Positions 54,538 to 63,550 of a stretch of DNA of 64,000 nucleotides are shown in pieces. How positions within the stretch are numbered: the first letter of the stretch is position 1; each line of letters begins with the position of its first letter. The DNA comes from Candidatus Electrothrix rattekaaiensis. Lineage in GTDB: Bacteria; Desulfobacterota; Desulfobulbia; Desulfobulbales; Desulfobulbaceae. The position numbers were made by a program, and so were the translations under genes. The notes beneath the pieces are model-generated. The model worked only from the letters and a program-made list of their open reading frames with translations. It did not search any database and was not told the origin of the DNA. The DNA is taken from contig JAVQMD010000003.1 in assembly GCA_032595675.1 (NCBI GenBank), positions 124,001 to 188,000 on the forward strand, in the 5' to 3' direction.

Positions 54538-55380
54538 TCAGCCACTCTTTCCTGCTGCCAAGCGCAGTGGAGGCTCCTGCCGTACGCACTGCACCTGCAC
54601 CGCCATACCAAAGGCTTCCAGCCTCTCAACAAGCAACTGTCGCAGTCCTTCCATTGCCGGATATTCTGTGGCAAAATGACCGCCGTCGATCAGCCAGAAC
54701 CCGGCCTCTTCAGCCCACCGGGCTACATCATGCTTCACTTCAGAGGTGATAAACACATCAGCTCCAGCCTCCAAGGCTGTCGCAGAAATATCAGAGCAGG
54801 ATCCGCCGCACACCGCGACCTTGCTCACCGTCTCAGGTCGCGACCCAGCTTCCAGCAACCAAGGAGGTGAAAGCACTGTATACAGTCGTTCCAGAAAGCT
54901 CTCCGGAGAAACTGGTTCCGTGAGTACCCCTACCCTGCCTAATCCGGTCTCTTTCCCGCTGCACTCCCCACCGTCCGGCAACAGAGGAACTGTTTTCTCC
55001 AAGTTAAGCAGCTGCGCTAACACATCATTCACCCCGCCATAGGCCGCATCAAGATTGGTATGGCAAGCGATGACATGTATCCCCGTCCGCACAGCGGCAT
55101 GAAGAAATTTTTCCGAGGGACGATCCGAACGCAGGCTTTTCAAAGGGTGAAAAAGAGCAGGATGATGGGTGATGATAAGTTCGGCATTGCATTGCTCAGC
55201 CTCGGCAATCAGAGCCGTGGTTGGGTCCAAGGCAAGAAGAATCGAGGACACTCGCCCGTCAGGACTGCCGACAAGCAAACCGACATTATCCCAGGACTGA
55301 GCAAGGTCGAACGGCGCGATTCCCTGAAGAATATTGAGTATATTCTGAACTTTTACCACAATAAAAAGAAAAAGAGGCAC
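54538..55380 (-). CDS. Nif3-like dinuclear metal-centre protein
   Basis: A protein of up to 280 aa of the NIF3/YbgI family: FDLAQSWDNVGLLVGSPDGRVSSILLALD near the start, ELIITHHPALFHPLKSL with the metal His pair, IACHTNLDAAYGGVNDVLA, and VCGGSCSDI plus SEVKHDVARWAEE in the C-terminal half with further ligands. Family members form hexameric rings; some have GTP cyclohydrolase-like activity. The GTG at 55380 lies within a terminator hairpin, so the GTG at 55359 may be the true start. Confidence 0.9.
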   Translation of the reverse strand: MPLFLFIVVKVQNILNILQGIAPFDLAQSWDNVGLLVGSPDGRVSSILLALDPTTALIAEAEQCNAELIITHHPALFHPLKSLRSDRPSEKFLHAAVRTGIHVIACHTNLDAAYGGVNDVLAQLLNLEKTVPLLPDGGECSGKETGLGRVGVLTEPVSPESFLERLYTVLSPPWLLEAGSRPETVSKVAVCGGSCSDISATALEAGADVFITSEVKHDVARWAEEAGFWLIDGGHFATEYPAMEGLRQLLVERLEAFGMAVQVQCVRQEPPLRLAAGKSG

Positions 55381-55403
55381 AGCCCGTAAAGGGTGTACCT
55401 CTT
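55360..55403 (-). terminator. Intrinsic terminator downstream of the tRNA gene
   Basis: On the minus strand a hairpin with AAGAGG/CCTCTT and inner CCC/GGG pairs is followed by a T-rich tail. It lies about 170 bp after the tRNA and overlaps the first possible start of the Nif3-like gene. Confidence 0.6.
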
Positions 55404-55572
55404 ATATTGACGTTTGCTCTATGCTGCCCTGCAAGGAAAACCTCCTTTGCGGGCAGAAATTTTTACTCAAGGTATGAAGAATCAAAAGACGAAGAATGAA
55501 AAGGTTATCAAAAATGAGCTGGATTATACTTCCCAACCACTTGATTTTCAGCTTTATAATTTCTCGGAAAAT

Positions 55573-55649
55573 TGGTGGGCCTACTTGGACTCGAACCAAG
55601 GACCTACCGGTTATGAGCCGGTGGCTCTAGCCAGCTGAGCTATAGGCCC
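55573..55649 (-). tRNA. tRNA with CAU anticodon (Met or lysidine-type Ile)
   Basis: A 77-nt cloverleaf with CCA encoded. Acceptor GGGCCTA pairs fully with TAGGCCC. The D-arm starts AGCTCAGCTGG, anticodon arm ACCGG/CCGGT encloses loop CTCATAA, and the T-arm CTTGG/CCAAG encloses TTCGAGT. The anticodon CAT gives elongator Met, or Ile2 if C34 is modified to lysidine. The GGGCCTA acceptor looks more like bacterial tRNA-Ile. It is not an initiator: its 1-72 pair is G-C. Confidence 0.95.
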
Positions 55650-55786
55650 CCAATCAACACAAACGCTCTATAATACCAGCGAAACTTTTCTGGTCAAGAG
55701 AAAACGAGCAGGATCGTGAAAAAATGTCTCCCCCTCCAAGCCTAACCGTTATCAAATCCTCACAAAAAGATAACCGATAGCCAGAG

Positions 55787-56503
55787 CTACATAACCAGCT
55801 TTAAAACTAAAAATCCTCCAACCAACAAAACAATAAAGGCAATGGTCAGCAGATTAAAATAGCGATCAATAAAACGACGAGCAGGATCTCCCCATTTACT
55901 GAGAATCCAGGCGACCAAGAAAAAACGCAAGGCCCGGGAAAGGATTGAGGCAACCAAAAAAACAGGCAGGTTGACTCGGGCCACGCCAGCGGTAATGGTG
56001 ACCAGCTTATAGGGTAGCGGGGTCAGGCCAAAGACAAAGACAATCCAGGCATTCCAATGATCATAGACCTGAAACAGGTACTCGCCGCCCAAGGAACTGC
56101 CCATACCGGAGACAAGATAGGCTGGCAGCGCAATATCCATGCGGCCATTGACTTCCGTCAGATTCATGTGAGCAATATGCTGAACAATCCATTGCCCGAT
56201 CGTCTCCCAACCGAACACCCCTATTCCATAACCGGCTAGGCCACCAACCACCGAGGCCAAGGTACACCAAAAGGCAAACTTATACCAACGGGTACTTGCT
56301 CCGAGCACCAAAGCAATCAGCAACACATCAGGAGGAATGGGGAAAAAGCTGGACTCGGCAAACGAAATAATAACCAGAGCATGGAGCCCATAGCGACTGT
56401 CTGCCCAGCTCAGCATCCAATCATACATGCGACGTATGAGGCCGGGCTTTTCTTTCTTTTCAGAGCTGAATTCCTGCCCCTTATTTTCTTCCTTCATCTC
56501 CAT
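55787..56503 (-). CDS. DedA/YqaA-family membrane protein
   Basis: A 238-aa inner-membrane protein. After a charged cytoplasmic tail, it has ALVIISFAESSFFPIPPDVLLIALVLGA (the DedA FxE...PxPxD/E-type motif), a glycine-rich GGLAGYGIG helix, FGLTPLPYKLVTITAGVARV with the second conserved Gly/Pro motif, and a C-terminal helix. DedA relatives are linked to undecaprenyl-phosphate or phospholipid flipping. It is 18 bp downstream of pcm on the same strand. Confidence 0.9.
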   Translation of the reverse strand: MEMKEENKGQEFSSEKKEKPGLIRRMYDWMLSWADSRYGLHALVIISFAESSFFPIPPDVLLIALVLGASTRWYKFAFWCTLASVVGGLAGYGIGVFGWETIGQWIVQHIAHMNLTEVNGRMDIALPAYLVSGMGSSLGGEYLFQVYDHWNAWIVFVFGLTPLPYKLVTITAGVARVNLPVFLVASILSRALRFFLVAWILSKWGDPARRFIDRYFNLLTIAFIVLLVGGFLVLKLVM

Positions 56504-56521
56504 CCCGTTCTCTCCATCTTA

Positions 56522-57169
56522 TTATTCTCTCCAGCCATGTTCCCCTATCAGGTTGACAAAGCGAACATGCCCGATAGATTGCATCCGAATTCTTCTGTTG
56601 CGCTTCTCCAGAAGTTGCAATTCCTGCTCTTCCTGCGTCCCCACCGGCATGACCATTCTCCCCGGATCTGCCAACTGCTCTATCAGAGGCTCGGGAATTT
56701 TCGGGCCACCCGCCGTTACCAAGACCGCATCAAAAGGGGCCTGATCAGGCCAGCCGACAGTACCATCATCTATGCAGGAAATAATATTATAATAATGTAA
56801 TTGATCAAAGACCTTGCGCGCACGCCCCAGCAGGGAATGGATTCGCTCGACCGTGTACACCCGCTTACAGAGGCGAGAAAGCACCGCAGCCTGATAGCCA
56901 GACCCGGTTCCGATTTCCAGCACACGCTCGTGCCCTTTAAGCTGGAGGGCCTGCGTCATTTTGGCAACAACAAAGGGCTGTGAAATAGTCTGATTAGAAC
57001 CAATAGGCAGGGGGAAATCCCCGTAGGATCGGGCCTGCATGGCATCTTCAACAAACTGATGCCGAGGCACTTCGGTCATGGCACGCAGCGTCGCAGGATC
57101 CTGAATGCCACGCTCAATAAGCGTGTCCATCATTCGCTGCCGATGAATAGAAAAAGCCCTTGCACTCAC
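56522..57169 (-). CDS. pcm: Protein-L-isoaspartate O-methyltransferase
   Basis: A 215-aa SAM-dependent enzyme that starts repair of isoaspartate in aged proteins. The conserved VPRHQFV and [17 protein letters not shown] substrate loop is followed by [15 protein letters not shown] (SAM motif I), [17 protein letters not shown] and the C-terminal MVMPVG segment. The size is normal. It overlaps the stop of the lipoprotein gene by 4 bp. Confidence 0.96.
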   Translation of the reverse strand: MSARAFSIHRQRMMDTLIERGIQDPATLRAMTEVPRHQFVEDAMQARSYGDFPLPIGSNQTISQPFVVAKMTQALQLKGHERVLEIGTGSGYQAAVLSRLCKRVYTVERIHSLLGRARKVFDQLHYYNIISCIDDGTVGWPDQAPFDAVLVTAGGPKIPEPLIEQLADPGRMVMPVGTQEEQELQLLEKRNRRIRMQSIGHVRFVNLIGEHGWRE

Positions 57170-57543
57170 GGAAGCGAGTCTCCGCTAGAGTCGTTTGCCC
57201 ATTCACCATCGCTTTCTTTATGGACCAAAAAATCACAATCCGTGACCATATCCCCATCCAGAGTGACCAAAATCATTTCATAGCTGTCAGGATCAACCAA
57301 ATTGCCGACAAAGGGCAAACCGCCGAAAAAACCTTTACGCTCGTTATAGTAAACATACTCTTCCACGCCCGGAGAAAGGCTTCGACGCCTGTCAGGCTGC
57401 CCGAGATAGCGCACCACATCCTGCCGTGTGGATTTTCCCGGCTCAACTAAAGCGGCATCCGAGGCCAAATGACGAACCGGCTTTGATGAGCAGCCAGCAA
57501 GGAGGAACAGGACGGCAAATATTGAGAAAATAAAGCGTTGCAT
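57166..57543 (-). CDS. SmpA/BamE-like outer-membrane lipoprotein
   Basis: A 125-aa lipoprotein when started at 57543, giving [18 protein letters not shown] with lipobox LAGC at about residue 18. The mature part has [22 protein letters not shown] and VEEYVYY, the SmpA/OmlA/BamE fold pattern, and an acidic C-terminus. It may stabilise the outer membrane or assist BAM. A frame extending 39 codons further upstream has no signal and is not used. It overlaps pcm. Confidence 0.75.
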   Translation of the reverse strand: MQRFIFSIFAVLFLLAGCSSKPVRHLASDAALVEPGKSTRQDVVRYLGQPDRRRSLSPGVEEYVYYNERKGFFGGLPFVGNLVDPDSYEMILVTLDGDMVTDCDFLVHKESDGEWANDSSGDSLP

Positions 57544-58001
57544 TATAGATGGACTCCGCTCAGAAAGTTTCAGTAAGATACAGCTCAAAGCATAAAAATT
57601 GATAAGCAACTCGGACGAGTCGCCAATCATTTTCATATAACCCGTAAACAACAGCGGCATATTCTACACTCTCCACGATAAACCTTCAACCTGTAGCTTG
57701 ATCTTCCCCGCAGCCCCTGGTTTCTTCCTTCACTTTTCTCTGTATATTGTCGCCTATCTCTTGCCCGGCTATTTTTATCGACATCCTACTATTTGCTTGA
57801 TCTTTGCCTAGGCATAATATAGGTTCCCAGCATCTGTATCAACACATGTATCAACGCGTCTTCCCGTGTCCTCAGCTGCCGGTTTTCCGTGCTTCCCCAT
57901 ACATCTCGTTGAGGGATCTCATTCGGGAGAAGCAACTGTTTTTCGTCCTGCTGAGAGGGCAAGGGATCTGCTCAAGGCGGAGCAAAATGCCTTGAGAAAA
58001 A
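57544..58001. other. Divergent intergenic region lipoprotein-msbA
   Basis: About 460 bp. The promoter candidate at 57793-57820 serves msbA with a 180-nt leader. The sequence is pyrimidine-rich and I see no small gene or RNA. Confidence 0.5.
57793..57820 (+). promoter_or_regulatory. Possible sigma70 promoter of the LPS operon
   Basis: TTGCTT (57793-57798), 16 bp, TAATAT (57815-57820). It is the best -35/-10 pair in the gap before msbA. Confidence 0.4.
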
Positions 58002-59756
58002 ATGAAAAAACGATGTTCTTCCATGACAAATAAAACCATACTCATCCGCCTGTACCAGGTACTACAACCGTACAGGAAAAAGCTGTTTATCTCCATGCTG
58101 GCAATGATTGTTGTTGCCGGTTTCAATGCGGCCCAGGCTTACATGGTCAAGCCGCTACTTGATGAAATATTCTTACACAAAAAAAAAGAATGGCTGGTTA
58201 TTCTACCCGTTGCCCTGCTCGCTATTTTTTTCGTCAAAGGGATTTTTTATTTTATCTATTCCTATCTCCTTGAATGGATTGGGCAATGCGTGATCAAAGA
58301 TTTGCGCAACAGCATCTATAGCCATATCAATGACCTGTCTATGGGGTTCTTCCATAAGAATTCCACCGGCGAGCTGATATCCAGGATCATGAATGATGTC
58401 AGCATGCTTCAGGGATCCGTCTCCCACGCCCTGATTCATCTGCTGCGAGATTTTTTTACTGTCTGCGGCCTGCTCGGCGTTATTTTTTATATGGACTGGC
58501 GGCTGGCCTTTGTCTCTTTGATCTTCATTCCTATGGCTGCGGTTCCTATCGTGGTCTTCGGGAAAAAATTTCGCCGTATCAGCACCAGCTACCAGCAGGG
58601 TATGGGCGAGGCCAGCGATTTTCTCAATGAGACCATCCGTGGGGCCAGAATCGTCAAGGCCTTCTGCATGGAAGACCACGAAAAGAAACTGTTTAATCAA
58701 AAGATGCAGTATCTTTTTGACACCCTAATGAAGGAAACCAAATTCCGCAGCCTTTCTCATCCTCTGATTGAATTCCTTGGCGGTATTGGCATGGCCTTAA
58801 TCCTCTGGTTCGGGGGCATGCAGGTACTGGCTGGAAATTCAACACCGGGTACTTTTATGTCCTTTTTGACCGCCTTGGTTATGCTTTATGAACCGGTCAA
58901 GGGCGTAAGCAAGATCAACTCGACGATTCAGTCCGGGATGGCCGCAGCAGTTCGTGTCTTTCACCTGCTCGACATAGATCCCGAGATCAAAGAAAAAACG
59001 AACAGTACAGTACTACCCCGTTTTCATAATGCCATTGAGTTTGACAAGGTCACCTTTTCCTATGATAAGGAAGAACCCGTGCTCCGAGATATCCAGCTCA
59101 AGATTGTTCAAGGAGAAATCCTGGCCGTTGTCGGCCCGTCGGGCGGAGGGAAGACGACCTTGGCCAGCCTCATTCCCCGGTTTCACGATGTAAGCCAGGG
59201 AGCTGTGCGTATTGACGGTCATGATATTCGGAACTTGACCCTGCACTCTCTGCGAAACCAGATCGCGCTGGTAACCCAGCAGACCATCCTGTTCAACGAT
59301 ACCGTGCGCAATAACATCGGCTACGGCAGCCCGAACTGCACTGAGGAAGAGATCCGACAGGCCGCTGAGGCCGCCTTTGCCCTGGAATTTATCGAGGCCC
59401 TACCCAAAGGTTTTGACACCGTGATCGGTGAATCAGGAACCCGCCTTTCCGGGGGCCAACGCCAGCGGATCTCCATTGCCCGCGCTATCCTCAAAGATGC
59501 CCCGATCCTAGTGCTGGACGAGGCCACCTCGGCCCTGGACACGGAATCAGAACGCAAGGTCCAAAAGGCCCTAGACAACCTGATGAAAAACCGAACCACT
59601 CTTGTGATCGCTCACCGCCTCTCCACGATCAAGAATGCCGACCGAATCATTGTCATGCAGGACGGTCGTCTGGTGGAAGAGGGAAGCCATGAGAACCTTT
59701 TGGAGCAACATGGTGTCTATGAAGGTTTGTACACCATGCAGTATGCCGACAGATAA
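58002..59756 (+). CDS. msbA: Lipid A/LPS export ABC transporter MsbA
   Basis: A 584-aa half-transporter. Six membrane helices occupy about 25-310, with the exporter motif DLRNSIYSHINDLSMGFFHKN in the intracellular loop. The ATPase domain has GPSGGGKTT (Walker A, about 380), LSGGQRQRISIARA and ILVLDEATSALDTESE (Walker B). As a homodimer it flips lipid A-core to the periplasmic leaflet. A second start seven codons later (58023) is possible. The following genes for glycan ligation and glycosyl transfer support the LPS role over other exporters. Confidence 0.92.
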   Translation: MKKRCSSMTNKTILIRLYQVLQPYRKKLFISMLAMIVVAGFNAAQAYMVKPLLDEIFLHKKKEWLVILPVALLAIFFVKGIFYFIYSYLLEWIGQCVIKDLRNSIYSHINDLSMGFFHKNSTGELISRIMNDVSMLQGSVSHALIHLLRDFFTVCGLLGVIFYMDWRLAFVSLIFIPMAAVPIVVFGKKFRRISTSYQQGMGEASDFLNETIRGARIVKAFCMEDHEKKLFNQKMQYLFDTLMKETKFRSLSHPLIEFLGGIGMALILWFGGMQVLAGNSTPGTFMSFLTALVMLYEPVKGVSKINSTIQSGMAAAVRVFHLLDIDPEIKEKTNSTVLPRFHNAIEFDKVTFSYDKEEPVLRDIQLKIVQGEILAVVGPSGGGKTTLASLIPRFHDVSQGAVRIDGHDIRNLTLHSLRNQIALVTQQTILFNDTVRNNIGYGSPNCTEEEIRQAAEAAFALEFIEALPKGFDTVIGESGTRLSGGQRQRISIARAILKDAPILVLDEATSALDTESERKVQKALDNLMKNRTTLVIAHRLSTIKNADRIIVMQDGRLVEEGSHENLLEQHGVYEGLYTMQYADR

Positions 59757-59767
59757 CCAAAATTTTG

Positions 59768-62368
59768 ATGAATCCGACACCTGAACAGAACAGCTCTTTC
59801 CAGAAAAGCCCTCTTGCCCACTCCTTCCAAGATCGAGTCGGGCAGATCAACAACCTGCTTCCGGCCCTGCTGGCCTTTGCTCTGCCCCTCTCCACCTCAG
59901 CAGTATCCGTGCTGGCAATGCTGATTCTCCTGCTCTGGCTGATTGAGGGACGGTTTGCAGAAAAAGGGGTTGAGATCTTTTCTCATCCGGTTACTGTTGC
60001 CGTTCTCGCTTTCCTGACCATGCTCTGCCTGGGACTCCTCTGGACCGATAACTTGGTCACAGGAATCGAGGTGCTGAAGGATCAATGGAAGCTCGCCTTA
60101 CTGCCTGTTTTCCTGACCGCAGTAGCGTATCGACATCGCTCGCTCTATCTGTATGCCTTTTTAGGGGGAATGACGCTGGCTATGGGTATCACCTTTCTGG
60201 CCCGGTTCGGCCTAGTGCATTATGCCGATGTCAGTCCCACTCACCTGACCCCGAAGACCTTTCACGTTATCTATAACCCTCTCCTGGCCTTTGCAATCTA
60301 CCTCACCTTTCACGAGGCGTTCTGGGGCCGGGCCGGGCAACGATTGCCTGTTGTCCGAGCCGCGTTATTCGCTCTTGCTGGCTTGATGACAGTGAATATG
60401 TTTATGACCGAGGGCAGGACCGGACAGGCGGTTTTCCTTGTCCTTATGGGTCTGCTGCTGTTTCAGATCTTTGCCAAAAATCGGCTCAAGGCGATAGTAG
60501 CGACATTCCTGCTCCTGCCCGCAATCGGCATAACAAGCTACCTATACAGTCCGACTTTCCAACAACGGATGGACATAGCCCGACAGGAAATAACGGGCTT
60601 CAGGGAAAACCCTGACACCTCGGTGGGCATGCGGCTGCTATTCTTCCAAAATTCTCTTGAAATAATTCAGCAGCACCCTTGGTTTGGGGTGGGAACCGGT
60701 GATTTTCAATCTGCCTATGCCGAGATAAACCGAATAAGAAGCCCTTCTAGCATCGCAACAGATAATCCGCATAATCAGTATGTGCTAGTAGGTGCTATGC
60801 TTGGCCTGACAGGTATCCTTTTCTTTTTGTTAATCTTCATCATCATGTTTGTGCAGGCAAAACTGCTCCCAGATGACTACTGGCGAATCCGCATAGCCCT
60901 GCCCCTTTTTTTCCTGGTTATTATGCTGGCGGAATCATATCTTACGGTCTATCAAACCGCCTTCTTTTTTGTCGTTATGATAGCAGCCCTGTATAAACAA
61001 AAACCGGATCAACGTCTCGAAAAATTTCTTGCCGGAAAAGAGCGCAAAAAATGCTGGTTGATCCTCTCCTATCGAGCCAATATTCCGGGATCGGCCTGTT
61101 CTCAGCATATTGATGATCGACTGCCTTTTTTTCAGGAGCAGGGGATAGAGCCGATTCTGCTCAGCGGCCCGGTCGGCAAACCTTCAGAGAGATGGCTGCA
61201 TTACAGAACCCTGAGCCTTGCACCATCAGGAATCCGTTTTGAACTGCGTCATTTCCTCCGGAAATATCTCCATAAACGTTGGCAATTCAAGCTGGTTGAA
61301 ACGATCTGCATGGTGCCGATTTTTCCTTTTTATCTTCTGGAAAAAATCATTATCAATATGGAAAGCGAATGGTCCTGGTGTTTTCTCGCCTCCTTGCGAG
61401 GATTCCTGCTCTGTCGACAACTGCAACCGGAGGTTGTCTATTCCACCGGCGGTTCTGCTTCCGCCCATGTTGCCGCCCTGCTGATAAAACGCTGGACCGG
61501 TTGCATCTGGATTGCTGAAACCCAAGATCCCTTGGTGCATGATCACGGCTGGCGACGGGGCAAAAGGGTTTTACAGTTGTACAAGGCCCTTGAAAAACAG
61601 ATATGCCGCCATGCGGATGTCTTTATCTTTCTTGTTCATGCGGCGATGCAGCATTGCAGCACCAGAACCCAAGGACAATGTCAGGGTGCTGTTGTTTATC
61701 CCGGCTCAATCCCGGCTCTTTTTCAGCAACAATTTACCAAAGGAACGCGTTGTCATTTTGCCCATTTCGGTTCTTTGGCCGGAACCCGCAATCTGGAGAC
61801 TTTTTTTCAGGCCCTGCACCAAATTCTGCTTCGTAACACAGGCAATGCCAATTTACGGGATAAAATACGAGTCGATGTGTACGGCTCTTTTGACGGCGAT
61901 TCCGAACGTGCAATGGAGCGATTAGGCCTTACCGATCTGGTCATTCGCCACGGAACCGTATCACGACAGAAGGCCCTGACAGCCATGCAGCAGACCGATT
62001 GCCTGCTGGTTATCCAGAATATTATCTATTTCTCCTGCGAAACCATCCCCTCCAAGGTGTATGAATATCTCCTGACCGGACGCCCGATCATCGGTCTGGT
62101 ATATAATAATGAGGAGCTGGGCAACATGCTCACAGAACATGGTCATCAGGCTGTGCCAGCCGATAATGTTCAGGACATTGCCGAGGCTGTTGAAAAAATT
62201 CTGGATGATTTTATACAGGAGGAACAAAACGGAAATCGCCCGGCAATGACCGGAAAAAAATCCGACAGCCTCCCGACCGTTGCGGATGCCGTGCGAAAAC
62301 TCATCGCATTGACTAAAGAAACTGAAGGGACTGAAAAGGCTGAGGGGAAGACTGTAACATGTTGCTGA
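59768..62368 (+). CDS. O-antigen ligase domain fused to a GT-B glycosyltransferase
   Basis: An 866-aa two-part protein. Residues 1-410: about 10-12 membrane helices with the large periplasmic loop of Wzy/WaaL proteins (LEIIQQHPWFGVGTGDFQSAY and DNPHNQYVLVGAMLG with the conserved His). Residues 425-866: a soluble GT4-like domain beginning KKCWLILSYRANIPGSACSQH, with VYSTGGSASAHVAALLI, FAHFGSLAGTRN and a C-terminal IPSKVYEYLLTGRPIIGLV block. The fusion is intact, with no stop or frameshift between the parts. ATG at 59768, 9 bp after msbA. Confidence 0.85.
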   Translation: MNPTPEQNSSFQKSPLAHSFQDRVGQINNLLPALLAFALPLSTSAVSVLAMLILLLWLIEGRFAEKGVEIFSHPVTVAVLAFLTMLCLGLLWTDNLVTGIEVLKDQWKLALLPVFLTAVAYRHRSLYLYAFLGGMTLAMGITFLARFGLVHYADVSPTHLTPKTFHVIYNPLLAFAIYLTFHEAFWGRAGQRLPVVRAALFALAGLMTVNMFMTEGRTGQAVFLVLMGLLLFQIFAKNRLKAIVATFLLLPAIGITSYLYSPTFQQRMDIARQEITGFRENPDTSVGMRLLFFQNSLEIIQQHPWFGVGTGDFQSAYAEINRIRSPSSIATDNPHNQYVLVGAMLGLTGILFFLLIFIIMFVQAKLLPDDYWRIRIALPLFFLVIMLAESYLTVYQTAFFFVVMIAALYKQKPDQRLEKFLAGKERKKCWLILSYRANIPGSACSQHIDDRLPFFQEQGIEPILLSGPVGKPSERWLHYRTLSLAPSGIRFELRHFLRKYLHKRWQFKLVETICMVPIFPFYLLEKIIINMESEWSWCFLASLRGFLLCRQLQPEVVYSTGGSASAHVAALLIKRWTGCIWIAETQDPLVHDHGWRRGKRVLQLYKALEKQICRHADVFIFLVHAAMQHCSTRTQGQCQGAVVYPGSIPALFQQQFTKGTRCHFAHFGSLAGTRNLETFFQALHQILLRNTGNANLRDKIRVDVYGSFDGDSERAMERLGLTDLVIRHGTVSRQKALTAMQQTDCLLVIQNIIYFSCETIPSKVYEYLLTGRPIIGLVYNNEELGNMLTEHGHQAVPADNVQDIAEAVEKILDDFIQEEQNGNRPAMTGKKSDSLPTVADAVRKLIALTKETEGTEKAEGKTVTCC

Positions 62369-63549
62369 ACAGTAAACGCATCCTGATTATCAAGCCCAGT
62401 TCGTTGGGGGACATCGTGCATACCCTGCCGGTTGCCCATGCCATCAAACGCTGTTTTCCCAACTGCTTTATCGGCTGGATTGTCCAACACGCCTTTGCCC
62501 CTTTATTGCAAGCAGATAACAGCATTGACGCTGTCTACCCTATTCAAATCCCTTCTACCAGCGACCCGCAGGCAGGTCGCTGGGCATGGCTCAAGGCCTT
62601 CAAGGCAACAGTCGGTACCCTGCATAAAGTACACAGGGAATTTCAGCAGAAGCCGTACGATCTGATCCTTGACCTGCATGCCTCCTTTCGCAGCGGCCTA
62701 CTGGGGCGCACTAACCCTGGTGGTCGGCGAGTGGGATTCAGCCAAGCCAAAGAGCTGAATCCCTTTTTTCAAGAGCACCTCATTGATATCCCCAAGACAA
62801 CAGAGCATGCTCAGGATAAAAATTTGCTGTTCTGCACCTATCTGGGGATCAAGGTAGCGGATGAGGATTTTCATCTCTGCACTGATGAAGAAGATCGTCA
62901 GGTTATACGGCAATTCCTGCAGCCTCTTCTTCGATCCCATACGGTTACTGAGGCTACTGATCCCTCTCCCCTGATTTATGCCAATCCCGCAGCACGCTGG
63001 CAGACAAAATTTTGGCCGATTGAGTATTGGGCCGCTCTCGCCGATAAACTGCATGAGCAAGGTGTACCGTTGGTATTCGGCGGGAGCCCGCAGGACACGG
63101 AGTATATTACCTCCATCGCTCACTTGATGAAGACAGACCAGATCATTGCAGCTGGTCGCCTGACGCTTCCCCAATCAGCTGCTCTGATCCAGCAGGCCTC
63201 CCTCTATATCGGCCTTGATTCCGGGCCGATGCACATAGCAGCCCTAGCACGCACACCGGTGGTTGCTCTTTTTGGCCCTACCCATCCGAGCAGAGTCGGC
63301 CCCTATAATCCGGGAGGAAGCAAGCATCGAATTAAGCATCGAATTATCCGGGCAGAGGGGCTTAACTGCCTGGAATGCAGAAAGCGCAGCTGCTCACATT
63401 GCTCCTGCATGCGCAAGATCTCCCCGGAAATGGTCTACGAAGCAGCGATTTCCCTTTTACACTTAGGTCTCACCCCTAGGAAAGCGAGGAGAGTATCCGA
63501 AGAGCAGCAGAAGCAGAACCGAAAAACAAACTCCCATGACATATCATGA
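62359..63549 (+). CDS. Glycosyltransferase family 9 (heptosyltransferase-like)
   Basis: A 396-aa GT-B enzyme of the ADP-heptose:LPS heptosyltransferase type: ILIIKPSSLGDIVHTLPVAHAIKR at the N-terminus, VGFSQAKELNPFF in the acceptor half, and LYIGLDSGPMHIAALARTPVVALFGPTHPSR, the GT9 donor-site motif. A Cys-rich CLECRKRSCSHCSCM segment near 345-360 is as in many heptosyltransferases. It most resembles WaaC. It overlaps the fusion gene by 10 bp. Confidence 0.92.
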   Translation: MLLNSKRILIIKPSSLGDIVHTLPVAHAIKRCFPNCFIGWIVQHAFAPLLQADNSIDAVYPIQIPSTSDPQAGRWAWLKAFKATVGTLHKVHREFQQKPYDLILDLHASFRSGLLGRTNPGGRRVGFSQAKELNPFFQEHLIDIPKTTEHAQDKNLLFCTYLGIKVADEDFHLCTDEEDRQVIRQFLQPLLRSHTVTEATDPSPLIYANPAARWQTKFWPIEYWAALADKLHEQGVPLVFGGSPQDTEYITSIAHLMKTDQIIAAGRLTLPQSAALIQQASLYIGLDSGPMHIAALARTPVVALFGPTHPSRVGPYNPGGSKHRIKHRIIRAEGLNCLECRKRSCSHCSCMRKISPEMVYEAAISLLHLGLTPRKARRVSEEQQKQNRKTNSHDIS

Positions 63550-63550
63550 A

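Noticed and set aside
55424-55456. Hairpin CTGCCCTGCAAGGA with its complement after the tRNA as a second terminator
   Set aside because: A good stem, but on the minus strand it has no T-run, and on the plus strand no gene precedes it.
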